Of a stretch of DNA of 7,267 bases, positions 1-5,235 are shown piece by piece. Under the pieces are notes generated by a model that worked only from the letters and a program-made list of their open reading frames with translations, was not told the origin of the DNA and made no database searches. Made by a program: the position numbers and the translations under genes. The DNA is taken from NCBI GenBank assembly GCA_004560915.1, contig SFTR01000051.1, positions 1-7,267 of the forward strand. The letters run 5' to 3'. Within the stretch, counting starts at the first letter, position 1. Each line of letters starts with the position of its first letter. The DNA comes from a bacterium (GTDB lineage Bacteria > Bacillota_I > Bacilli_A > RF39 > UBA660).

Positions 1-2
1 GT

Positions 3-32
3 CAGTATTTAAAAGACTATTTAAAATAATAA
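3..32 (+). CDS. C-terminal tail of an upstream gene (partial)
   Basis: The frame beginning at base 3 reads QYLKDYLK and then meets two consecutive TAA codons (27-32). The other two forward frames either stop at once or run through the hairpin that follows. A charged tail, a tandem stop, and a terminator nine bases later together suggest the true end of a gene that starts before the window. Only eight residues are visible, so no function can be assigned, and chance is a real alternative in sequence this AT-rich. Confidence 0.35.
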
Positions 33-40
33 TTATTATG

Positions 41-60
41 GAAGCTTTTGCTTCTTTTTT
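41..60 (+). terminator. Rho-independent terminator of the upstream gene
   Basis: GAAGC (41-45) and GCTTC (50-54) form a 5-bp stem closed by a TTTT loop, followed directly by six T (55-60). The stem is short but has three G-C pairs, and it stands nine bases after a tandem stop. It would end transcription of the upstream gene and isolate the mechanosensitive channel unit. Confidence 0.6.
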
Positions 61-98
61 ATGATAAGAATTTGTTAAAAAAGAAGTGTTTTAAAATT

Positions 99-114
99 TT
101 ATGGTTAACCATAA
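99..114. repeat. 16-bp perfect palindrome in the intergenic region
   Basis: TTATGGTTAACCATAA is its own reverse complement over all 16 bases, centred between 106 and 107. It has no loop and no T-tract, so it is not a terminator. It resembles a binding site for a dimeric regulator, but it lies about 150 bases upstream of the channel's -10 box, far for direct control. An ATG (101-103) lies inside it. Function is unknown. Confidence 0.4.
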
Positions 115-250
115 TAATAGAGAAAGATAAATTCTAGAAAGAATTATTGATGAATATAATTAGACATTAGATATGATTAGTGAAGAAAGTGAAAAGTGTT
201 AAGAAAAATGTTATAAATTTAGAACTGAATGTAAAAAAAATGATAAATGA
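101..250 (+). pseudogene. Possible decayed small ORF, about 50 codons with three internal stops
   Basis: From ATG 101 the frame reads MVNHNNRER, stop, ILERIIDEYN, stop, TLDMISEESEKC, stop, EKCYKFRTECKKNDK, ending at TGA 248-250. The internal stops are TAA (128-130), TAG (161-163) and TAA (200-202), each one C-to-T change from a Gln codon. The implied peptide is charged, helical in character and has three Cys. Reassigned stops are unlikely, because neighbouring genes use CAA for Gln and end in TAA or TAG. Three stops in 50 codons is no more than expected by chance in DNA this AT-rich, and the upstream AAGAAG is a weak, distant ribosome site. The stretch may simply be non-coding; nothing else intact is seen between 61 and 261. 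Confidence 0.2.
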
Positions 251-261
251 TTATTAATTTA

Positions 262-270
262 TGATATAAT
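262..270 (+). promoter_or_regulatory. Extended -10 promoter of the mscS gene
   Basis: TGATATAAT is a perfect extended -10 element (TGn plus TATAAT at 265-270). No good -35 box lies 16-18 bases upstream, which is usual for extended -10 promoters. Transcription would start near 277, leaving a leader of about 17 bases that carries the ribosome site TTAGGAG (281-287), six bases before the ATG at 294. Confidence 0.6.
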
Positions 271-293
271 TTATTTATGGTTAGGAGTATTTT

Positions 294-1100
294 ATGGAAA
301 AGATGTTAGAAAAATTAATTGAAGGTGGAACTGATTTATGTATTAAGTTAGTTATATCAATTGTTATATTACTTATAGGTAATAAGATAATTAAAACTAT
401 TGAGAAGATACTTAAGAAGGAGAAGAAGTTTAGCAAACTTGAGGATCCAAGTGTTAAGAGTTTTGTTATTAGTTTTATAACTATATCATTAAAGTTGTTA
501 TTGTTTGTCACTATTCTTAGTATTGTTGGAATACCTATGACATCATTAATAACTATATTAGGTTCTTGTGCTGTTGCGGTAGGTTTAGCTCTTCAAGGAG
601 GACTATCTAATTTAGCTGGTGGTATTATGTTACTTATATTTAAACCTTTTACTATAGGAGATTATATCGAAGCTAATGGAAAAGAAGGAACAGTAAAATC
701 AATATCATTATTCTATACTACTATAGTTGGAATAGATAATGTAGTAATACAACTTCCTAATGGAACATTATCAAATTCAAATATAACAAACTATACAGCA
801 TGTAAAACTAGAATGTTAAATATTGTATATGATGTTAGTTATGATTCTGATATAGATAAAGTTAAAAAAGTGTTAAATGAGGTTATAGAAAAAGAAGAAA
901 AGATACTTAAAGATGAACCTATTAGAATAGCAGTTAAGTCTCATAAAGATTCATCAATAGGCATAGTATTTAGAGCATGGACACTTAATAGTGATTATTG
1001 GGATGTATACTTTAGAGTAATGGAAAATGTTAAAAAAGAATTTGATAAGAATGGTATAGAAATACCTTATCCACAAATGGATGTGCATATGAAGAAATAG
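294..1100 (+). CDS. mscS: Small-conductance mechanosensitive channel, MscS family
   Basis: This is a homo-oligomeric membrane channel that opens under membrane tension to release solutes during hypo-osmotic shock. The 268 residues show TM1 (about 14-36), TM2 (55-79) and a pore helix TM3 (about 83-117) whose core AVGLALQGGLSNLAGG nearly matches E. coli MscS. The beta domain follows (FKPFTIGDYIEANGKEGTV, then QLPNG at 153-157), and the C-terminal cage contains YDSDID (183-188) and the family ending IPYPQMDV (257-264). Aligned to E. coli, the outer pore-seal residue Leu105 is Val94, while Leu109 is kept as Leu98. The length is close to the E. coli protein's 286. The ATG at 294 has TAGGAG six bases upstream. 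The gene is monocistronic, with its own promoter and terminator. The family assignment is secure; the exact physiological role is inferred. Confidence 0.95.
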   Translation: MEKMLEKLIEGGTDLCIKLVISIVILLIGNKIIKTIEKILKKEKKFSKLEDPSVKSFVISFITISLKLLLFVTILSIVGIPMTSLITILGSCAVAVGLALQGGLSNLAGGIMLLIFKPFTIGDYIEANGKEGTVKSISLFYTTIVGIDNVVIQLPNGTLSNSNITNYTACKTRMLNIVYDVSYDSDIDKVKKVLNEVIEKEEKILKDEPIRIAVKSHKDSSIGIVFRAWTLNSDYWDVYFRVMENVKKEFDKNGIEIPYPQMDVHMKK

Positions 1101-1122
1101 GTCAGTTAATGATCTATTTTTT
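1095..1122 (+). terminator. Terminator overlapping the mscS stop codon
   Basis: AAATAGGTCA (1095-1104) pairs with TGATCTATTT (1110-1119), giving a 10-bp stem with one G-U pair and a GTTAA loop. A run of T extends to 1122. The TAG stop (1098-1100) lies in the 5' arm, so the ribosome finishing mscS would briefly cover the hairpin. The stem is AT-rich and therefore of moderate strength. Confidence 0.65.
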
Positions 1123-1181
1123 GATGAAAAAATAAGTAAAATTTATATATTAGGTTTGTAATAGAAGATTAAATATGATAT

Positions 1182-1187
1182 TATAAT
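1182..1187 (+). promoter_or_regulatory. Probable -10 box for the helical-protein gene
   Basis: TATAAT is a perfect -10 hexamer 27 bases before the ATG at 1215. The best -35 candidate, TTGTAA (1156-1161), sits 20 bases away, which is longer than usual, and there is no extended TG. A terminator upstream makes a promoter here necessary, but AT-rich DNA throws up such hexamers easily. Confidence 0.4.
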
Positions 1188-1214
1188 AATAGATTAATAA
1201 TAGAGGTGGCTTCT

Positions 1215-2609
1215 ATGCAGGATAAGGAGACTATTAAAAATATTAATAATGGTATTGTAGATATTATGATGCCTATGTATAACGAATTAATAGAATTAAG
1301 AAGTAAACTTAGTTCTCTTTCTTCAGGTCCTGAATATAGAAAAGTTAAATCTAAATTTGATGATATAAAAGAACAATATTTATTATTTGGTAAATCAAAT
1401 GATATGATTGTTAAATTTACTAGTAAAGAACAAGTACAAAGAGAACTTCAAAGAATTATAAGTGAAAGAGAAAGATTATATAAAGAATTTACTACCTTAA
1501 AAGAAGAATATGCTTTAGCTAGTAAAAGAGGTGCTGATGTTAGTGAACTTAATCAAATAACAAACAAGGCAAGAAAAATATCACCTATTATTAATTGTTA
1601 TGATAAGTTAATTCTTATATTTAATAAATCTTTAGGTAGAAGTATAAGTAGTAAAATTACTAGAGTAGAAAAACCTATAATAAGTAGTACACCAAAACCT
1701 GAAGTTAAAAAAGAAGAAAAAAGAATTGAACCAAAGAAAAAAGAAGTAAAATCTGTAAAACAAGTAAATGAATATTTAAGTGACCCAGATATTAAAATAA
1801 TATACGATAGTAGTAAAAAAATACAAATGCTCAAGGGTGAATTATTTAAACATCCTCAAGGAAGTCCTAAAGCTAAATATTTAAGTAATTTAATATATGA
1901 TTTATGTGAGCAAAGAGAAAGCATGGTAACTAAATTATTAGGACCCGAAGCAATAAGTAAAGTTTCTATTATAGAAAGTATGGAGGATGCTGCTTATTCT
2001 AAACCTGATGTTGTTCCATTAAAACCATATAGTGTTAATGCTTCAGAATTTAGTAGTGAACTTAGTGATTTAGTTAATATTTTAGGAGATTTAAAATTCA
2101 ATGAATTAGAATCTAAAACATATCTTCAATTTAGAAAAAGTGAAGAAGAAAGAGCTAAACAAAGAAATATTCCATATACTGATACAGAAAGTCAAACATA
2201 TAAGAAAGTATATGAAATATCTGTTAGGAAATATAAGAACTTATTAAATGCAGTTATAGGTAATGATAGAGAACTTTCTTCTATGAAGGATGACTTATTA
2301 GTATCACTTACAGCATTTAATTTAACTGGTGGATATAGTGCATTTAAAAAGAAACATAAAAATGGTAAGATAGGTGGAAATGCTATATCTAAAGATGTAT
2401 ATATTGAAGGATTAGATACTATAAAAGAATTAATAAGTAAATTAGATACATACTCATCTAAATATATAGCTAGTAAGGGTGGAAAAATAACAATTACTGA
2501 TTCACTTAAGACTAGAAGTCAAATGATTGGTGAAGTTAATAGTGAATATGCTAAGTTATTTGAACAAATTGAAAGTAAAAAACAAGAAACTATTGAAACA
2601 AGAGCGTAA
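1215..2609 (+). CDS. Unrecognised soluble helical-repeat protein, 464 aa
   Basis: I do not recognise this protein. It has no signal peptide and no membrane segment, is rich in Lys, Glu, Ser and Leu, and reads as almost entirely helical. An N-terminal half (1-147) and a C-terminal half (about 186-464) are joined by a Lys/Glu/Pro-rich linker (about 152-182). A weak internal repeat is visible: L[KR]x[EK][LY] with a Gly six to seven residues later starts at 28, 95 and 206, and each copy ends in a helix closing with FG or LG (58-59, 140-141, 242-243). The last two copies continue as LGRSISSK and LGPEAISK. A fourth, weaker copy may end at IG (348-349). The C-terminal part contains a Gly/Lys-rich loop (about 371-388). 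I chose ATG 1215 over GTG 1206 because AGAGGTGG (1202-1209) is then correctly spaced. It is flanked by terminators, so likely monocistronic. A structural or scaffold role is a guess only. Confidence 0.85.
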   Translation: MQDKETIKNINNGIVDIMMPMYNELIELRSKLSSLSSGPEYRKVKSKFDDIKEQYLLFGKSNDMIVKFTSKEQVQRELQRIISERERLYKEFTTLKEEYALASKRGADVSELNQITNKARKISPIINCYDKLILIFNKSLGRSISSKITRVEKPIISSTPKPEVKKEEKRIEPKKKEVKSVKQVNEYLSDPDIKIIYDSSKKIQMLKGELFKHPQGSPKAKYLSNLIYDLCEQRESMVTKLLGPEAISKVSIIESMEDAAYSKPDVVPLKPYSVNASEFSSELSDLVNILGDLKFNELESKTYLQFRKSEEERAKQRNIPYTDTESQTYKKVYEISVRKYKNLLNAVIGNDRELSSMKDDLLVSLTAFNLTGGYSAFKKKHKNGKIGGNAISKDVYIEGLDTIKELISKLDTYSSKYIASKGGKITITDSLKTRSQMIGEVNSEYAKLFEQIESKKQETIETRA

Positions 2610-2624
2610 ATGCTCTTTTCTTTT
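2600..2624 (+). terminator. Terminator overlapping the stop codon of the helical-protein gene
   Basis: AAGAGC (2600-2605) and GCTCTT (2612-2617) form a 6-bp stem around a GTAAAT loop that contains the TAA stop. A T-rich tail interrupted by one C (TTTTCTTTT, 2616-2624) follows. It separates this gene from the yvlD-lgt-trxB cluster, though some read-through is plausible. Confidence 0.6.
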
Positions 2625-2638
2625 ATATCAAATTATAT

Positions 2639-2644
2639 TATAAT
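2639..2644 (+). promoter_or_regulatory. Weak candidate -10 box for the yvlD-lgt-trxB cluster
   Basis: TATAAT is perfect, but the position 17 bases upstream (TTTTCT, inside the terminator tail) is a poor -35 and no extended TG is present. The implied start near 2651 would leave a leader of only about ten bases before ATG 2661. Read-through from upstream is the alternative source of transcription for this cluster. Confidence 0.3.
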
Positions 2645-2660
2645 TAGAATGGTGAAGAAA

Positions 2661-3095
2661 ATGAGTAAAGGAAATATTTATAAGATTGAAAGAGGGAGTA
2701 AAAATAATAAAAAATATACTCCTAGTAGTGGGGATTTTGTAACATTTGCAGTTGGTATAATAGTTTATGCAATTGTATTAGTACTTGCAAGTAACTTATT
2801 TAGAGGAATATATGTAGAAAATTTCTTTTATGCAATTATTGCTGCTTTAATACTTAGTTTATTAAATTCTACAATTAAACCTATACTTGTATATTGGACA
2901 CTTCCACTTAGTGTACTTACATTTGGAATAGCATATCCTATAGTAAATATGATAATACTTAAACTATGTGATATTCTAATGGGTAGTTCCTTTGGAGTAA
3001 GTGGTTTCTTTAGTACATTTATAATTGCAATATTTATAAGTGGTATGAGAATGTTACTAGATCAAATGATAACAATGAAAGTAGGTAAGAGATAA
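2661..3095 (+). CDS. yvlD: YvlD-type membrane protein (phage holin family 4, PF04020)
   Basis: This is a small integral membrane protein of the family called phage holin 4 superfamily, which in Firmicutes is mostly chromosomal (B. subtilis YvlD) and not a lysis gene. Its biochemical role is not established. From ATG 2661 it has 144 residues: a polar N-terminus of about 25 residues, then four hydrophobic segments (about 27-46, 52-66, 76-98 and 110-127). The family core is clear: LSLLNSTIKPIL followed by LPLSVLTFGIAYPIVN, and later a Gly/Phe-rich turn (SSFGVSGFF). The frame is open from ATG 2610, but that codon lies in a terminator loop without a ribosome site. GGTGAAG (2651-2657) sits just before ATG 2661; ATG 2649 is also possible. 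The stop overlaps the lgt start by one base, so the two are translationally coupled. Confidence 0.85.
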   Translation: MSKGNIYKIERGSKNNKKYTPSSGDFVTFAVGIIVYAIVLVLASNLFRGIYVENFFYAIIAALILSLLNSTIKPILVYWTLPLSVLTFGIAYPIVNMIILKLCDILMGSSFGVSGFFSTFIIAIFISGMRMLLDQMITMKVGKR

Positions 3096-3907
3096 TGAAT
3101 CCTGTTATATTTAATATTGGAGGTTTTGAAATTAGATGGTATAGTGTATTAATAGCAATAGCTGTTATTATAGGATACTTCTTAATACTTAGTGAAAGTA
3201 AAAGATTTAAAATTAAAAAAGAATTTATGTTTAATATGATGTTTTGGACATTGATATTTGCAATTATTGGAGCAAGACTATATTATGTAGCATTTAATCT
3301 TGAATATTATATATCTAATCCTATTGAAATACTTCAAATATGGAAAGGTGGACTTGCTATACATGGTGGATTATTATTTGGAGCAATAACTATATTAATA
3401 TATTGTAAAAAATATCAAGTTAGAGTAGGAAAAATATTAGATATAATAGTACCTGCGTTATTACTTGGACAAGCTATTGGAAGATGGGGTAACTTCTTTA
3501 ATGGAGAAGCTTATGGAACAATAGTTACATATAATCAATTAATTGATATGAAGATAATACCTCAGTTTATTATAGATAATATGTTTATTAATGGTGCTTA
3601 TCATTTGCCTATGTTTTATTTTGAATCATTATGGTGTTTATTAGGTTTCTTCTTATCATTATTTTTAAGACGTAGAAAATATATTAAAGATGGTCAATTA
3701 GTTGCTTTTTATATGATGTGGTATGGAGTTGCTAGATTTGTTATAGAGATGTTTAGAACTGATGCTTTAATGGCAGGTAATGTTAAAATTGCTCAAGTAG
3801 TCAGCATTTTAATGTTTGTTATTGGATTGATAGTTCAATTTATTCAAAGTAGAAAACCTAAGTTAGATGAACTTTATAATAAACAGGAAGAAGAGATTAG
3901 ATTCTAG
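3095..3907 (+). CDS. lgt: Phosphatidylglycerol:prolipoprotein diacylglyceryl transferase
   Basis: Lgt carries out the first step of lipoprotein maturation: it moves diacylglycerol from phosphatidylglycerol to the lipobox cysteine of prolipoproteins in the cytoplasmic membrane. The 270-residue, multi-span protein carries the full signature: RWY (14-16), GGLAIHGG with the essential His90, and GRWGNFFNGEAYG (129-141) with Arg130, Asn133, Asn136 and Glu138. The late Y-x3-R-x3-E-x2-R pattern (Tyr210, Arg214, Glu218, Arg221) aligns with E. coli Tyr235, Arg239 and Glu243. All known key residues are present, so it should be active. ATG 3095 shares its A with the preceding TAA. In several Firmicutes lgt follows hprK; here it directly follows yvlD. 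A short charged C-terminal tail (about 253-270) lies after the last membrane helix. Confidence 0.97.
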   Translation: MNPVIFNIGGFEIRWYSVLIAIAVIIGYFLILSESKRFKIKKEFMFNMMFWTLIFAIIGARLYYVAFNLEYYISNPIEILQIWKGGLAIHGGLLFGAITILIYCKKYQVRVGKILDIIVPALLLGQAIGRWGNFFNGEAYGTIVTYNQLIDMKIIPQFIIDNMFINGAYHLPMFYFESLWCLLGFFLSLFLRRRKYIKDGQLVAFYMMWYGVARFVIEMFRTDALMAGNVKIAQVVSILMFVIGLIVQFIQSRKPKLDELYNKQEEEIRF

Positions 3908-3915
3908 GAGGATAT

Positions 3916-4806
3916 ATGTTTGATACTATAATTATTGGTAGTGGACCTGCTGGTATGAGTGCATCTATATATTCTTCTAGAAGTGGTCTTAATACTTTAC
4001 TTTTAGATGAAAGTATGCCTGGTGGTCTTTTAAATAAAATTAGTATAGTAGAGAATTATTTAGGTGTTGGTAGTATTAGTGGTAGTGATTTAGCAGTTTC
4101 AATGTATAAACAAGTAAAAGAAAATAATATTAATTTTAAACGTGAAAAGGTAGTTTCTATTAAAGATTTTAATAGTTATAAGTTAGTTACCACTACTAAA
4201 GGTGAATATAAAACTAAGGGTGTAATAATTGCTATTGGAAGAAAACCTCGTAAGAGTGGGATAGCAAATGAAGAAAAATATATTGGTAAAGGTATTAGTT
4301 ATTGTGCTATATGTGATGCATCACTTTATAAAGATAAAGATGTAACGGTGTTAGGTGCTGGTGACTCTGCTTTTGAAGAAGCAATATATTTAAGTGATAT
4401 AGTAAGAAGTGTTAAAATTATAGTTAGAAATGAGATAAGTGCAAGTCCAGTACTTGTTGCTACTGCTAAAGAAAAAAATATAGAAATTATTTGTGGAAAA
4501 GAAGTAGTAGATTTTCTAGGAGAAGATATTATTACTGGCGTTAAACTAAATGATAATGAAACTATTAAATGTGATGGGGTATTCATATATTATGGATATC
4601 AAGCTGATACTGCATTTATGAGAGATTTAAATATTACAGATGATAAAGGATATATAGAAGTAGATAAAAGTATGAAAACAAAAATACCTTTTATATATGC
4701 TTGTGGTGATATTATAAAAAAAGATATATATCAAATAGTTACTGCTTGTAGTGAAGGGTGTATAGCAGCTTTATCACTTAAGAAAGATATAAATAATGAA
4801 GAATAA
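3916..4806 (+). CDS. trxB: Thioredoxin reductase-like FAD protein with altered pyridine-nucleotide site
   Basis: This is a low-molecular-weight thioredoxin reductase-type flavoprotein (296 aa) that would pass electrons via FAD and a redox disulfide to thioredoxin in the cytosol. Visible are the FAD-binding GSGPAG (8-13), the second FAD motif ACGDI (262-266), and the redox centre CAIC (Cys130, Cys133), a variant of the usual CATC. The nucleotide-domain glycine motif is kept as GAGDSA (147-152). However, the HRRxxxR motif that holds the 2'-phosphate of NADPH is replaced by VRNEISA (170-176), leaving only one Arg in place. NADH or another donor such as ferredoxin is therefore possible. TAGGAGG (3905-3911), overlapping the lgt stop, lies four bases before ATG 3916. 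No thioredoxin gene is in the window. Family membership is sure; donor and partner are inferred. Confidence 0.92.
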   Translation: MFDTIIIGSGPAGMSASIYSSRSGLNTLLLDESMPGGLLNKISIVENYLGVGSISGSDLAVSMYKQVKENNINFKREKVVSIKDFNSYKLVTTTKGEYKTKGVIIAIGRKPRKSGIANEEKYIGKGISYCAICDASLYKDKDVTVLGAGDSAFEEAIYLSDIVRSVKIIVRNEISASPVLVATAKEKNIEIICGKEVVDFLGEDIITGVKLNDNETIKCDGVFIYYGYQADTAFMRDLNITDDKGYIEVDKSMKTKIPFIYACGDIIKKDIYQIVTACSEGCIAALSLKKDINNEE

Positions 4807-5188
4807 ATCATTAATAATTGATATAATACTAGCGATAGTTTGCAACTTAATACCATTTTTAATTCTTTGTTTTACTGATAAAACAGAACTATCTTTGCTA
4901 GTAATGATAATAATATTCTTTTTATTTTATGTGTATTTACTTATTAAAAATAGAAAAAATAAAATAAATTATAAAATAATAATTAGTTTATTCTTATTAT
5001 TAGTTATAGAAATAATACTTGTATATGTTTTAAGTGATAAGGTAGGATTCATAGTTAGTGAAGACTTAAGCAATATAACACTTACTTTTGGAGTATTTTC
5101 ATTCTTTATGATAAATGTACTTTGTATATTAATACTTGTATTTACTAACTTGATAAAAATGTGTCTTAAAAAGTTAAAATCAAGTTGA
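4796..5188 (+). CDS. Small four-helix membrane protein of unknown function
   Basis: I do not recognise this 130-residue protein. It has four strongly hydrophobic segments (about 6-26, 33-50, 60-79 and 96-120). The loop between segments 2 and 3 (KNRKNKINYK) and the C-terminus (KKLKSS) are basic and the other loops are acidic or neutral, which predicts both termini and the central loop in the cytoplasm. There is no enzyme motif. It overlaps the trxB end by 11 bases (ATG 4796, TAA 4804-4806), so it is probably translated by coupling; its own ribosome site (AGAAAG) is weak. It is the only gene here ending in TGA, and that stop lies within the -35 box of the next promoter. Reading TGA as Trp would add only six codons, so the standard code is preferred. 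Confidence 0.75.
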   Translation: MKNKSLIIDIILAIVCNLIPFLILCFTDKTELSLLVMIIIFFLFYVYLLIKNRKNKINYKIIISLFLLLVIEIILVYVLSDKVGFIVSEDLSNITLTFGVFSFFMINVLCILILVFTNLIKMCLKKLKSS

Positions 5189-5213
5189 CAATATAGAATA
5201 AACTAAATAAAAT
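5185..5213 (+). promoter_or_regulatory. Near-consensus sigma-A promoter for rlmB-sigH
   Basis: A perfect -35 TTGACA (5185-5190) is followed by a 17-base spacer and TAAAAT (5208-5213, five of six matches). Transcription should start near 5220, giving a leader of about 16 bases that contains GGAGG. The TGA stop of the preceding gene lies inside the -35 box. No terminator is visible before it, so read-through from the trxB cluster may add to expression. Confidence 0.75.
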
Positions 5214-5235
5214 ATAAATACCTTTGGAGGATATT

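Noticed and set aside
101..250. Stop codon reassignment (TAA/TAG read as Gln, or TGA as Trp)
   Set aside because: Conserved genes in the window use CAA for Gln and TGG for Trp, end in TAA, TAG and TGA at family-typical lengths, and contain no internal stops.
281..511. Reverse-strand open frame of 76 codons within mscS
   Set aside because: It lies opposite the conserved start and first helices of mscS and reads as a low-complexity Ile/Leu/Ser/Asn string without a ribosome site. It is a shadow of the real gene.
1206..1214. GTG start at 1206 for the helical protein
   Set aside because: The GTG is part of the ribosome site AGAGGTGG that serves ATG 1215.
1598..1834. Reverse-strand open frame of 78 codons within the helical-protein gene
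   Set aside because: Its composition is the mirror of Lys/Glu/Ser codons on the + strand, giving an artificial Phe/Leu/Ile/Ser-rich product.
2610..2660. N-terminal extension of the YvlD-type protein from ATG 2610
   Set aside because: The ATG is in the loop of the upstream terminator, has no ribosome site, and would add 17 residues not expected in the family. ATG 2661 has a ribosome site; ATG 2649 remains a minor alternative.
2661..3095. Prophage holin or lysis cassette
   Set aside because: Despite its family name, this type is a common chromosomal membrane protein in Firmicutes. No endolysin or other phage gene is nearby, and its neighbours are housekeeping genes.
4326..4586. Reverse-strand open frame within trxB
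   Set aside because: It is antisense to the conserved nucleotide-binding domain and has no family resemblance.
5224..5235. TTG start at 5224 for rlmB
   Set aside because: The TTG lies on the ribosome site GGAGG itself. ATG 5236 is correctly spaced from it and begins the family's typical N-terminus.
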